Shown here: piece by piece, positions 11,243-23,130 of the stretch | Layout of the letters: each line of letters begins with the position of its first letter | How positions within the stretch are numbered: the first letter of the stretch is position 1 | Source: Lunularia cruciata | Lineage: Eukaryota; Streptophyta; Marchantiopsida; Lunulariales; Lunulariaceae | Assembly (NCBI GenBank): GCA_948567375.1 | Contig: OX419761.1 | Coordinates: forward strand, 24,616,501 to 24,680,500 | Direction: 5' to 3' | Length of the DNA: 64,000 nt | Notes under the pieces: model-generated | Databases searched by the model: none | Seen by the model: the letters and a program-made list of their open reading frames with translations, nothing else | Told to the model about the DNA's origin: nothing | Position numbers and translations under genes: made by a program

Positions 11243-11350
11243 GAAAGTGAAAGGCTACCGCGTAGAAAAAATGAAGGATGGGAAGACACCATCAAGCCTC
11301 ACAAAGGAGAGACAAAAAAAGGTAAAATGGAGCTAAGCCCCAATAGAGTC
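11243..11350 (-). repeat. dispersed repeat copy 2 (relative of 10497-10612)
   Basis: Second copy of the about 110-bp unit, more diverged and more AT-rich. It lies about 360 bp beyond the recognisable end of the minus-strand LINE coding remnant. Confidence 0.55.
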
Positions 11351-11710
11351 TATATGAGAAATCTGCACTACCGCACCTAAGATATCCGAGCTATGCAAAA
11401 TGTACAATCTGCACACAACTGGAGCATCCAAAGAAACATCACCTAATGTGATTGCTCTCCTATGGATTGCACCAGCCACTGCCCTTTATAGAGCAATGGA
11501 CACACGCTGTCTAAAATATGCTACAAAGTATGAGAGTGAGAGTGGTACCCCCTGGCGCCTAACATGATAAGCTCTTGCACACTCCCTGACAAATGTATCA
11601 AACATCGTGTCCATTGCTCCATATAACTCCAAGGCTAGAGGAACAAAGAGGTGACCTGGCTGCATGCCCCTATACTTGGAGATCTTACGACCTGCTGCTG
11701 CACTCGCCGC

Positions 11711-13600
11711 TCATCCAAGGGAATGGGTGATCACTCCCTCCAAAACTGTATCCCGCGTAGGGTTTGTAACCACGACATCCCCTACTGTCACCTGATCATC
11801 TTGGACCAAGCATAAGTTTGCCTTGATACGTGTGGTCTGCAAAGCATACAAACGCTCCTTCCAAGCCAAGTATCCACTCTCTCGTGCCATAGCAAACACT
11901 ATGTCCCTAATGGCATCATGGGTAGTTATCCTCTGTCCTCCAAAAGGACACCATGTCATGTGGACCGCTGCTGCATCTAGTGTAGAACCACACTCACAAG
12001 TGAGTAATGAAGATGTAGATGGGTGGACCAAACCTAGGTGAAACCTCACCGTTGTAGACAAAGTAGCTGGTGCGAGTCGGAATGCCCTAAATGCACAGTC
12101 AAGCTAGGATCCAAGAGCCTGCACCCTTGCCGGAGCAAGAGCAAAGACATGCTCTAGTAGCATAAGAAATGGACGAGTCTATTAAGAGAGAATGTAGTGT
12201 ATGCTCACACTATTGCTCCATCAAAGTAGACTTTAAACCTCTAGTCCAATCTGACTATAGTGAAGCAAACGCTGGAAAATCCTCTTGTGCACGTGAGGAT
12301 AGACTATCTCTCACTTGCCGTAGTAACATCTAGAGAGAAAAGGATCCTCCCTCCACCTCTATCACATTAGTCTCCAAAACCGGCCACAAAATGGGAGGAA
12401 AGTAGGGGTGTTGAGAGAGCACAATTACCCAAAAATGCTATAGGTGTCGTCTCCTCCAACAATAACAAGCCAACCCCACCACATGAGATTGGCAAAGCCA
12501 TCTGTCTACGTGCCAAATCCCCTATCACACACTCAAATGCCCTTGGTCCCATAATATCACCAAAGACTCTCATATCCTCCTATCAAATGCTCTCAAACGT
12601 GATAGGAAGGACGGTAAGGGGTGAATTGTACGGATGAGGTAGGATGGTCAACAAGCAATACTGGAAGAGAGTATACCAAATGCCACCTACGGATCTCCTA
12701 GTAATGGAAGGTCATCCACATAGAGAACATCCTCTACAAAGGTAGAGTCTAAGAAGCGTGTGACAAAATCCTCCGATCCTACTGGCACTCCAAGAACACA
12801 AAGTCCATCTGTGGATGTGATACACCCCTTTGGAAGCTCAAGGCGGGGAAGGATACCTAAAGGGGAACATGCCCTACACTTTGACACCTTGACTTTCAAG
12901 CTACTAGATGTAGCTCGATAGTCAAGTAGTCAAAGGACTGCCTAATCTGATCTACAGGGCCTACAATGTGTGTATCATCTGCCAAAGAGGGAAATACACA
13001 ACTTGGCATGGCCAAAGCAGTATATAAGAGAGCTCTAAAGTGAGCCATGGCAAATAATGGTCCTCCCAAAGGATCTCCTTGACGTGTACCAACAGTTGAC
13101 TCCAAGACGGTGACTCCCTCTTGTGAACCACAGTGTTGGTAATAAAGGGAAGCAAGAGAGCCAAAAAAGACCGCACAAAAGATATGAGACTCGCCAAGGA
13201 TCTACCAGCCTCCCTAAGCTCTCTAAAGATGGATGCCTATGAGACACTATTAAAAGCATTCTCAACATCCACCTGTAGGACGACCCATTCCGGATGGATA
13301 TCTAGGAGTGCCCTAATGCCTAGAGACATAGTCTCACATCCTCCAAGTGTAGCTACTCCAAACTGATGTGGACTGAGGTGTTGTCGAAAGTGAGAACTAT
13401 GCTGAAAGACAATGGTACGATTGACCAAATGCAAAAAGATCTATCCAATAGCAATTGGTCTAATGCCCCTTGTGTCCTTCTCCATCGCGAGAAATTGACT
13501 AGCACCTAACACCCGACTAATAGACATAGGAATATCTCCTCTCGCTACTGCTACTACAGCCACCTAAAAAAACTCGGTAAACCACTAGAAAAATCATCTG
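11711..13600 (-). mobile_element. LINE-type (non-LTR) retrotransposon remnant: reverse transcriptase and C-terminal region
   Basis: Minus-strand blocks in several frames form one RT. They read in order: DTRGIRPIAIG (about 13480), LSPHQFGVATLGGCE, catalytic motif A QVDVENAFNSV (about 13240), GTRQGDPLGGPLFA (about 13075), motif C FPSLADDTHIVGP (about 12970), KVSKCR, and a C-terminal block with LGLVHP, CECGSTLD, HMTWCPFGGQRITTHDAIRD (about 12000-11910) and DVVVTNPTRD (about 11750). The two catalytic Asp sites are intact, but stops and frameshifts break the frame throughout. No endonuclease or ORF1 was found, so it is probably 5' truncated. The clade is not assignable from the sequence alone. Confidence 0.8.
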
Positions 13601-13660
13601 CTTGGAAGCAATCTCTAAGATGCTCATAAACCATCCTTTACAAGCCTCCAGAGGAAAGGC

Positions 13661-14141
13661 GAGGGGCAGTGCACAATGCTTGTGCAAATAATGACCTATC
13701 AAGAATAAAGGCTGCTCATGCTTATAATCTAAACCCCTCTAGTGGTAGTCCCTCAATTGCTATAGGATGTTCAAAGGTCCTATTTTACTTGACCTTTTGG
13801 TCATCTCTTTTAGTAAGGCGAGGGGTAGTGCACAATGCTTGTGCAAATAGCGACCTCTCAAGACATAAAAGCTGCCCCTGGATGATAATCTAAACCCCTC
13901 TAGTGGTAATCCCTCTATTGCTATAGGATGTTCAAAGGTCCTATTCTACTTGACCTTTTGGTCATCTCTCCTAGTAAGGCGAGGGGCAGTGCACAATGCT
14001 TGTGCAAATAGCGAACTATCAAGACATAAAAGCTGCCCATGGATGATAATCTAAACCACTCTAGTGATAGTCACTCTATTGCTGGAGGATGTTCAAAGGT
14101 CCTATTCTACTTGACCTTTTGGTCATCTCTCCTAGTAAGTG
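13661..14141. repeat. three tandem copies of a 160-bp unit
   Basis: Copies start with gaggggcagtgcacaatgct at 13661, 13820 (one change) and 13981, so the period is 159-161 bp. Each ends in gaccttttggtcatctct. The array lies directly upstream (minus sense) of the LINE RT remnant, so it may be part of that element's 5' region. Confidence 0.9.
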
Positions 14142-15923
14142 TTCTCCGCACATTCGAGCTTAGAGATAGAGAGCTCCTCTGCAAGAAAGTATCCAAAATC
14201 CTTCGTTGCCACAAGAACTCCACCTGCCATTGGGGATTTAAGCTGGCATACCATCCCTAAATACCCGCGATTCTCTGCTTGAGAACAGCTTTCTGTCATT
14301 CCCTCCCATTTGATGAACTGTCATAAACATATCATGCACTACCAGCAGAAATGTCTGAAAAAAGTGAAGATTTGTGTTGACATGGTTAAGTTCAGCTGCA
14401 GACGTACGACGAGACAGATGTCGGTCGAGCCGGCCAGCCACCATAACAGAACCCCATTAAACATCCACTTGCTCCCTCCATTCTGGTGAGTGAAAGCGTA
14501 GTATCGCGTACGCCATCCCCACTTCCCCACCTGACAAATCCAAATTGGGAAATAAATAATAGCTAACTCTCAACCAGTACACGCCTGCGAAGACAAGCGA
14601 AACTATATCTACTTCACGCAACTGCTGTTTGGCTGACTCGCTGGCCCCTTCATACACTCCTGGCGGTTCTGGGCGGCAGCTGATAGCATAAACAAAAAGG
14701 CCACACAATCACAAATTGTGGAGGTATGAACCTGTTGCTCTGCTACCCGTCAAGCAAGTGTCAGTAGCGCAACAGCTGCTGCTGACTATGAGGAACCGTT
14801 TCGATTTGTATACAATGAATGCACGCCTTTGATTATACTCCTACTGATGTTCAGTGTAATCTGATAGGAATTGCCGCAATTGGCAATCATGCTGTCCCAC
14901 CACATTGCATACCAGAAGCTCAAAGCAAGCAATGACCCACTGAAGAATGTTAGCGAGGAAGCTCAGCAACAGTGATTTATGTTTACGTCAGTTAATGCAC
15001 AAATCCTTTCATTTGTCTTTGTGGGAACAGGGGCGGATGCTGGATAATATTCTGGATAATATCTGTCTGAGTAGTGATCTTTCTATGTATTTGTCCCACA
15101 TTCAACCTCATTGATAATTATTGAATCTGCAGTGTACTTTATGCGCGTTTTCAGCAACTTCTGTTTCTTTTTTCTTAGTTCAGTGGACCAGAGAGTGTGA
15201 AATTTTCTTCGCATTCATTCATTACCCTTCCCTCTGCTGCACCCAAACCAACACCGACGAATGGGACAACACTGCGACGAATGAGACTTGAGTTTTGATC
15301 TCGGTCCTGGGTAGGGCCGGGGAGTCAGGTCTACACCGGCTCAGAAGGACAGGTAAAGTTTCCTGAGTAGGATCTGATTTCCAAGCACTGATCTGATCCC
15401 GGTCTCCATCAAGGTAGGGAGATTTCAGTACTAGTCACTAAAAACTAAGTTGAAGGTTGCGCTTGCCTGAGAGAATCTCCTAAAGCGTTTTAAAGATGGG
15501 GCTTGATTACAAGAAATAGTACGGAGTACATAGTCAAAAAAGCAAAGGCAATCTGCAGGACGAGACACCCGGGTTACTTTGACAAGGCAAAAGGACCTAC
15601 AGGACATAGGCTTCAATGGGGACCGTGGGAAAGGGAGGATCTAAAGATGAGAGCCAGTAATCTGTCCGTGGTGATGTGCTTAAGTGATTTTTGACTTGTA
15701 CCTCGTAGATTTCAGTAAGGACATTAGCGGATTAGGGATTTAGGATTCCAGACGATTTATGGATTTATCGAGTGAAGGTGCAGTTTACTTTTTATTGGAA
15801 TCGTAACGCGGAGGGGAGTGCTTGCAGATTCCATTGGTGATCATATTTCAGGTTACGATGATTCTTGGAGTGGACTCAAAGGTCTAGAGTAGGAGCTCGA
15901 TTTGCAAACTTCCTCGGAGCAGT
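14142..15923. other. unresolved region
   Basis: Somewhat GC-richer than the transposon blocks. The longest frame is 83 codons, minus 14457-14708, with no recognisable motif and no convincing splice partner. The 15270-15420 stretch is unusually G-rich (ggtagggccggggagtcagg). No repeat relationship to other parts of the window was seen. Confidence 0.35.
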
Positions 15924-16175
15924 GGACACTGAACCTGATTATGGATGAAGGGTGATCTTTTTGAGTTGCAAATAAGCACTTCACACATCTATTATCTGTC
16001 CTTTCCTATTCTTTATACTTATTTGGTTTTCCTCTTCTTGCAGAGGGGACTGAACCTGATATTTTGGAGTTGATTATGGAGGAGCGGTCACCTTTTTGAG
16101 TCGCAAATAAGCACTCACACGTCTCTTCTCTCTCCTTTCCCATTCTTTATCCTTATTTGGTTTTCTCCTTCTTCC
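15924..16175. repeat. direct duplication of about 125 bp
   Basis: The block from about 15924 to 16046 recurs at about 16047-16175. Both copies carry actgaacctgat, gcaaataagcact, ctcctttcc/gtcctttcc-type pyrimidine runs and cttatttggttttc. The second copy has a short insertion after its gaacctga and is followed by a T-run. Confidence 0.8.
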
Positions 16176-16789
16176 TTTAAATTTTTTTTTTTTTATTATG
16201 GATTTTCTTTTGTACTCATATTAGCTTTTGTAGTAGACTAGCCTACGATGCTCTCACTTTGTCTTTTTGCACTGAAACTTAAAGGGACTACATTAGGTGA
16301 TATTTCTCATTTAGCATCCGGGGTCTCTTATGTGCAATCAAAGAGTAGATCTCATTGTTAATTTTTCAACACACATCCACCATGGTCTTAGTTCATCTTG
16401 ATGGAATCCCTTCCATCTTCCAATTATATCCTTTACCTTCTCCAAGGGAAGAACCTCCATAGATTGATTCTCAAATGAAGGATCCTACATCTTTTGGCAA
16501 ATCCATTCCTAATCTCCCTACCATGGCTCCTCCTCAACTCTACAATCCCACCACCATTGTAGGATTACATTCTTCCCCTTGTGCCCTTCGCATATCCATA
16601 CATAAGGCCTCATCAACAACCCATACAATCTTGTCCGGATTATCCATAGCAAGATAGTCCTAGCATAACATAACATGCAATCTAAATATCTACAAATTAT
16701 AGAGTGTCATTTGAACATATATGTCATTTCTCCACCGCACCTCTCTCCCTTCCCAACCATATCTATGTTCACATCACTTTATATCACTA
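16176..16789. other. AT-rich spacer, no supportable gene
   Basis: Only short frames (60 codons at 16475-16657). From about 16730 the sequence begins to resemble the flank of the LINE copy at 55.7 kb, so part of it may be LINE-derived. Confidence 0.35.
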
Positions 16790-17727
16790 GACTTTAGAAA
16801 GGTTCAAGCATATCTCAATGAGCATATGCACATTCACATCCTCAAACAACATCCTTACTAATGTTACCTTTAATTGATAGAATTAGGATTTTCTCTTACA
16901 AAGGAAAAGGTTTGGAGCTTGGATCCATACTTCCCCTTGGATTGAGGACTTTTGCTTTACTTTGGTGAAGCTTACTACAACACTATAATTCTCTCTTATA
17001 GAGGGAGAGGGTCTAAAGCTTGGCTCCACATCTCCTCTTTGATTGAGGACTTTTGCTTTACGTTAGAGGATTTTACTACAACATTTGTTTGTGTTTGGTT
17101 TATCATATCTAGCACTACTGGGACTACTTTACCAATGCACTTCTTGATCTATATATGACAGATTTGGTATACATATTTTACAATACACTATAGGTAGAGA
17201 GCCTATAAGAATTCATGATGCCACTCAAGATACATGGCACAAATCCTATGATCTACTTGGTCCCAAGTACAAATTGAGTGGTGGTTGGATCTACCTAGAT
17301 AACTTTCTTGGCTAATGAGGCAAATATAGTCTTATTTATGGACAAACAACATACCCTTTCTGATATAGTGGTTGCAAATCCTTTACAAGTAGAGTCATTG
17401 TCCCAATTAGGCATTCAAGCAAAAGTTAGGACAATCATTGCCACCAAGGGAAGGAGGATAATTATGCACCATGATTATTCTTTGACATCTTTAGCTATTG
17501 AGATATTTGGGCATTTAGATCACTAGTTCAATGGCCTCCTTTGCAATGCAACACAAAGAAGAGGAGCTTTGACCATCTCACTAGCCATGCTCAACTCTTA
17601 TTTTGACATAGGGTATCCGTCACTCATAATGTTGGACCTTTATAAATGTGTAACAACAATAGTAGCTCTTGTCATGTCTAAGACCTTCTCTCCTCATTTA
17701 CTAGATATAAATTTGGAGGGCCTATAT
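16790..17727 (+). mobile_element. LINE 3' coding remnant, copy 2
   Basis: Shares sequence with 55735-56900 (for example agcatatgcacattcaca, then gattgaggacttttgctttac, then aattcatgatgcca). It translates to the C-terminal part of the same kind of LINE protein as 11711-13600: a block with DIVVANP (about 17360) corresponds to DVVVTNPTRD there, followed by an AIEIFGHLDH-like stretch. An internal duplication of about 105 bp (about 16880-16985 and 16986-17090, both with gaggacttttgctttac) is visible. It ends where the LTR of element A begins. Confidence 0.62.
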
Positions 17728-18138
17728 TGTAATGATATGGAATTATCATAAGTTAAACCTAGTTAATATGTAGTATAATTAACATATAGCTAGACAACTT
17801 TAAGAATGTACTAGAAGTATCCAAGAAGCTATTGTTGAGATGTTTCTAGGAACTTTCCAAGGGTTATTCTTGGTGAGAAGCTTCTAGGAACTTTTCAAGG
17901 GTTGAATAACTTGTACGCCAAGTTGACCACTAGTTTAGCTTGCGTGCTAAGTAAACTATTAGCTTAGTTTGCACTCCAAGTAAGGTAACTTCTCAAAGGA
18001 ACTTTCCTTGAAAGCTTCTTGGTACCTATAAATACCAAAGCCCTAGATCAAGCTAGGCATTTGGAATTTCTCTCACTTGAGACTTCCAATGTGATCTCTT
18101 ATCCTCCATTCTCCAATTTTTCTCCTTGGCCTTTTATA
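17728..18138 (+). repeat. 5' LTR of element A
   Basis: Starts TGTAATGATATGGAATTA and ends ttttata just before the primer site. It contains the family's gaagcttctagga block and the segment caagctaggcatttgg found in the LTRs of B and D. About 411 bp. Confidence 0.75.
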
Positions 18139-18152
18139 TTAGTATTAAAGCA
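18139..18152 (+). other. primer binding site of element A (initiator tRNA-Met type, mutated)
   Basis: ttagtattaaagca corresponds to TTGGTATCAAAGCA in element B, with G-to-A and C-to-T changes that would weaken priming. Confidence 0.65.
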
Positions 18153-18479
18153 AGACTGAGATGGATGGAATCTATGGATTATAAAATCCATTTCTCTTAA
18201 AATATTGTGACTTTTATGTCCATGTATTACAAAGGTATCATTTCATGTTTTGGGCAAAATTTTCTAAACATGATCATCTTGTATAATGAACCATTGATCC
18301 TTTCAATTGTAACTTCCAACATACAACATACATACATGCAACATACATGTTAAATTAGATAATTGCAAGTAGGTAACTTGGTAGAATAATAGTTATTATG
18401 ATAATATCCAAAAATACCATTGGTATACAAGGACATAATGAGCATCTTACTCAAATATTGGAAGAGAGAGAGCATGATA

Positions 18480-19060
18480 ACAACAAGAGAAAGTAGAGAG
18501 AAGTGTTTTAAGAGGTAGAAGATCAAGTTTGAGTTCCAAAGCCAAAGGTATTTGAAGGTAAAAATCTACCAAGTATAGTAAAAAAATTTATATTTCATTG
18601 CAAATGTTATTTTGAAGCTATAAATCTTTGAGATAAGTAAAAATAAATTCTTTTTGCTTTTAGCCAATTTGATGAAGTGGTTAAAGTATGGTGGCAATTT
18701 TGGATATAGCATGCTCAATTGCAATTTTTTGCTCCAATTTGACATTGGAAGAATCCAATAGTGCAATAACTGGGAGTTTATAAGTAGTGAATATTGTACA
18801 AGCCGCATGAGATAGATTAGAAAAATTGAAGCAAATTGGTTTTGTGAGGAGCTACATCACTTAATTCAAAAACATAATAATATATATTTTAGAGATATTA
18901 GAAGCTTTGATTGGTTTGAAAGAGGTTTGAAATCATGCTCCAAATTAGAAGTAATCATGCACAGTCCAAACATTTAGAAGAAGCCATGTAGTTGGCCAAG
19001 TGCTTTGATTTCTTGGCTGACATCTTGGTCTTGACCTAGACTTTCACAAGACCACACCAC
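18480..19060 (+). pseudogene. gag remnant of element A
   Basis: Aligns by eye with the gag of D and G (blocks for the LTLEEFKSAI-like, QFQN and WGLKSQTKLEV-like segments), but is riddled with stops. Nucleocapsid zinc-knuckle traces follow near 19150-19220. Confidence 0.6.
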
Positions 19061-19299
19061 ACAATAGTGGAAAAGCTAGCACCAATAGAGATTCATGCTT
19101 TCCAATGGAGACTATTTGGCATTATAGATTGGAAAAGATTCTAACACAATGGTGGTTATTTTTATTGTCAAAAAATTGGACATCATATTGTTGAATATCC
19201 AACTAATAATAGACAATCTTGACTCATTGCACAAATGGAGTTTTTAGAGTGTGAGGATCAATGCAACAAAGAGTTCTAATAGAAACTATCAAGGTATTT

Positions 19300-19700
19300 A
19301 TTGAGAACCTAATTTATTCCAATGTAATTGAAGGCTAGATCTATGCAAGTTTGATACACTTGCAAGGTATGATACCAAAAGTGACGGTAAGATTTTGTTA
19401 ATTATGAGAGTTATGAGAAATGCATGTCCATGTAATTAAAAAAGAAATTATGTATTCCTATGAAGCCAATTTTTGGTAGCAAATTCATGATGGTGGATAG
19501 TAGAAAGAATTGTGTATTTGATACCTCACATCTTGCATTCAAGATTGGGAAAGAGTATTCAAAGTGCATAAGATTTTTAATAGCTTCCTTACACAACAAT
19601 ATCATTCTAGGTATTTTTGGTTTGAACATCATGGGGTTCAATTTGATATGGCCTAATGATGAATTTAAGTATAACACCAAGGTAAGAACTATTTTTTAGG
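19300..19700 (+). pseudogene. retropepsin remnant of element A
   Basis: The open part (19460-19699) gives KPIFGSKFMMVDSRKN, FKIGKEYSKCIRF and NIILGIFGLNIMGF. It corresponds to the C-terminal protease region of D (GSGLMIEDGRKG, FKIGKEYLECMRF). The catalytic DSG segment lies in a broken frame upstream. Confidence 0.6.
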
Positions 19701-19899
19701 TTGTCCATCACCTTTGAGAAGGACATCTAAGAGTAGTCAATCCCAAAATGGGAAGTACATTTGTTAGTATAATGATTGTAGAAACAAGGAGGAGGAAGAT
19801 GTTCTTGGTTTTGTTACTTTGATCAAGTTGATTATGTAAGGAGAATCTGATGAGAATAAGAAGCTTAAAAAAGTAGCATTTGATCAAATATTTTAGTAG

Positions 19900-21250
19900 T
19901 TTATAGATATATTTCCAAATAATCTTCCAAAGAGATTATTCTTGAATAAGGTATGCCCTTCAAGATTGAGTTATTGTCAAGTAATACTCCAATGGGTAGA
20001 CCAATCTATCAATATTCACCAAAGGAGTTAGAACAACTTCAAATAACATTGCCCAAGTTGTTGGAAAAGAATTTTATATATTATAATACATACTCTTGGG
20101 AGTATTGATACTATTTGTACCAAAGAAGGATGGAGGACTTTGATTTTGTATTGAATACCATGATCTTGATAAACAAATTGTGAAAATAGGTATCCCTTGC
20201 CTTGAATTGATGACTTGTTGGATCAATTAAGTAGAGATCAATGCTTTTCAAAGTTGTTACTTCAAAGTGGGTATTTGGCAAAGTCCAATTGATGGAGAAG
20301 ATGTGTATAAGAATTCCATTTGTACAATTTTTGAGCATCTGAATGAAGTGTTTTAGCTCTTGTGCTCACTTATGCTCTAGAAATCTTCATGGATCAAATG
20401 CATGGATGTTAGATGGTCTATTAGATCAATATGTGATAGTGTTCTTGGATGATATTTTGATTTGCAATAGTACAAAGATAGAACACAAGAGCTATGTTTG
20501 AGAAGTCTCATATGCCTTTGACAATGGAAGTTCTATTGTAAGAGATCCAAGTGTGCCTTTTGGCAAAAGAAGGTATCTTCTTGGGCCATAAGGTTTCAAT
20601 GGAGGAGATGAAGATGGAAGAGGAGAAAATCAAGGCCATTACCAATTGGCTTACTTCTAAGGATACCATGGAAGTTTGTGGATTCAATGGATTGGCAAGC
20701 TTCTACCAATGGTTACCACTATTATGCTCATGTGACCACACCTTTGACTAATCTCCTAGAGAAGATAAAAAACTTTGAATGGACCACCAATCAAGAAGAA
20801 GCATTCAAGAAACTTAAGCATATTGTGTTTTCATGACCTATCCTCTATCTATATAATCTTTAACTACCTTGTGTGGTTGATTTGATGCTTTTAACTTTTC
20901 CATTGGAGTTATGTTGCAACAAGAATTTCTAGATAGATCACATCCCATTGTCTTTGTGTTTTTCCAACTAAATACAACAAAAGGGAAATTTCACTAAAGA
21001 TCAAGAATAACTAGCAATGGTATACATAACAAAGGTATGGAGACATCACCCCTTGGAGAAACAAGTGATAATGCAAATCAATCACAAAACTTTATTATAG
21101 ACCTTACATGTAGAGCACATGAAGCATTGGAATCATTGATGAGAGGAACAAGTAAAGTTGTTTGATATCAAGCTTGAATAATAACTCCATATGTTCCATG
21201 TCATTCTTGATGATGTATCACAATGAATTGATTTAAAGATTTTTCTTGAA
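19900..21250 (+). pseudogene. reverse transcriptase and RNase H remnant of element A
   Basis: Recognisable blocks include VLFVPKKDG-like (20110), SGYW-like (20265), YVIVFLDDILI-like (20430-20465) and GFNGLASFYQ (20680). They are followed by an RNase H block near 20870-21060 and the mnemonic KHWNH-like end. Frames change several times. Confidence 0.65.
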
Positions 21251-21289
21251 TCTCCTATGATAGCATCAATCACCAAAGTGTTAATAGAC

Positions 21290-22263
21290 TGAAAAGTACA
21301 TATAGAGTTCAAGGTTTCTTTACAACAAGAACCATTCTTTCATCTTGTGCAAACTTGTCTTGCAACACATGACAAGGAGTAGAACACCTTTTCAACAAAG
21401 ATGGGATTCTATTTTACATGAACCAAATCTACATTCCAACTATGGAAGATCTATGCTTGGTGGAACCTCAAGAGGCAAATGATTTACCAATCATTGGTCA
21501 TATGGATGTGGATAAGACCTTGAGTACTCTACAATGTCAATGATGGTGGCCAAATATGGCATGAGAGGGTTTAAGAGTTTGTTTGATCTTGTGAAAGTTG
21601 CCAATGCAATAAAGCTAGCAATGAGAAATAGGTGGACTACTCTAGCCATTCCCATTCCATTTAAGTCTAGAACTCATTATATCCTTGCCAAAGACAAATC
21701 AAGGCCATACAACAATTGTGATATTTGTTGATAAGCTTAGCAAGCAAATTCACCTAGCACCTATCATGGATATTATGGATACTCCATTGTTGGAAAAGAT
21801 CTACTTCAATATGGTCTTCAAACATGATAGGATTCCAAAGGTTCTCATACTTTATCATGATACTCAATTCACAAGTGAATTTTGGCAAGCACTTTTCAAA
21901 ATCCTTGGCACAAAGCTTGCCTTGTCTATAGCCTATCATACTCAAATTGATGTGCATTTAGAACATACAAATTTCCCTTTGGAAAATATGTTATGTGCCT
22001 TTGTCAATGTTCATTACACTAATTGGGATACTTGTCTAATGGCTACCAAGTTTGCCTATAGCAATTCCAAGCAAGCAATTATATATTTCTCTCACTTCTT
22101 CCTTACTTATGGACAAGATCCACTCATTCTAGGATTCTCTTCTTGCTCCACCACTATCTCATGTCCCTTGTACTTCCACCTTCTTATCCAAGCTATTTTC
22201 TTCTTTACACCAAGCCACATCTTATATTCTTGTTGCTCAAAATCAGCAAAAGCAATATGTTGA
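21290..22263 (+). pseudogene. integrase remnant of element A
   Basis: A zinc-binding-region remnant (PIIGHMDVDKTL near 21490-21525) precedes a 192-codon open core starting near 21685: FVDKLSKQIHLAP, YHDTQFTSEFWQALF and GTKLALSIAYHTQID. The second catalytic Asp survives in HDTQFTS and the Glu position in HLEHTN. The first catalytic Asp region lies in a broken frame. Confidence 0.75.
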
Positions 22264-22589
22264 TAGTTATTGTCATGATCACATTTTTCAATTGGTGATA
22301 AGGTCATGATTTCCTCTAGTAACTTTACTCTTCCTCTTGAGACCCAACTTTGTAAACTTGCTCTTGATTGGGTAGGTTCCTTTGATATTCTTCATATCAT
22401 TTGTCCTATTGCTTATGAACTTGCACTTTTAAGTCACATAAATTCCATCCTATTTTCCATGTTTCCGAGTTAAAACCACTTTTTTCTAAACCCATCTTCC
22501 TTTCCTACTTGCCCCCAACCTCCTCCAATCCATATTAACAATCATGAAGAAAACAAAGTTGACCATATACTTGCATGCAATGATATCCG

Positions 22590-22775
22590 CCATGGCTGCT
22601 AACAACACACTAAATCTAAGATACTTTGGAAAGGATATCCTCTGCATGATACTACATAGGGAGTCTTTTTTTCATCTCCAAAATGCACAAGTGGCTATAT
22701 GGGAGTTTAAAAATTCCTTGGGAACATGGATATTACCAATTAGCCATGAGAGAATATGCAAGTTTATGGAATCAA
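22590..22775 (+). pseudogene. chromodomain-like tail of element A
   Basis: Within an 88-codon frame (22544-22810) the stretch HLQNAQVAIWEFKNS matches the C-terminal end expected of a chromodomain (…N…A…EF…), and corresponds to HLQNAQKA in B. The WKG…TWE core is frameshifted, so this assignment is tentative. Confidence 0.45.
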
Positions 22776-22804
22776 CAAAGTTAAACATAGCCAACAAGTC
22801 ACAG

Positions 22805-23130
22805 AATTAATATATAGCTAGGTAACTTTAAGAATAATCTAGAAGCATCCATGAAGCTTTTTGGTGAGAGGATTCTAGGAATTTTCCAAGAGTTGAATAA
22901 CTTGTACACCAAGTTGCTAACTAGTATAATAATATGGAGTTAGCAAATAATTTAGTAGAAGTTATTAAGTTGGTATTCTATGCTAAATATAGCAAAAAGA
23001 AGTAAAATTGGCTTAAGAATGTGTTAGAAGCATCAACAAATCTTGTGGGTAGAATATTCTAAAAGCATACATGAAACTTCTTGGTGAGAAGCTTCTTAGA
23101 ACTTTCCAAGGGTAGAGTAATTGTGACAAC
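22805..23130 (+). repeat. 3' LTR fragments of element A, with a second nested piece
   Basis: From about 22805 the sequence follows the LTR at 17790 (aattaayatatagctag, aactttaagaat, ctagaagyatcc). At 22922 a new LTR start appears (tataataatatggagttagc), so two LTR 5' ends lie within 120 bp. Confidence 0.6.

Larger units (their letters stand above)
17728..23130 (+). mobile_element. Ty3/gypsy chromovirus-like element A, decayed
   Basis: Order on the plus strand: 5' LTR (17728-18138), degenerate initiator-Met primer site, gag, protease, RT, RNase H, integrase, a chromodomain-like tail, and 3' LTR pieces to about 23130. All coding parts are broken by stops and frameshifts; the longest open stretch is the 192-codon integrase core. 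The same family as elements B, D and G, judged by LTR start (TGTAATRATATGGAATTA), gag and RT wording. It is inserted just after the LINE tail. Confidence 0.85.

Noticed and set aside
13661-14141. CRISPR array
   Set aside because: The 160-bp units repeat over their whole length with no unique spacers, and the context is a eukaryotic nuclear genome.
14457-14708. 83-codon minus-strand frame
   Set aside because: No known motif, no splice partner and no homologous copy in the window. Could be an exon, but nothing supports it.
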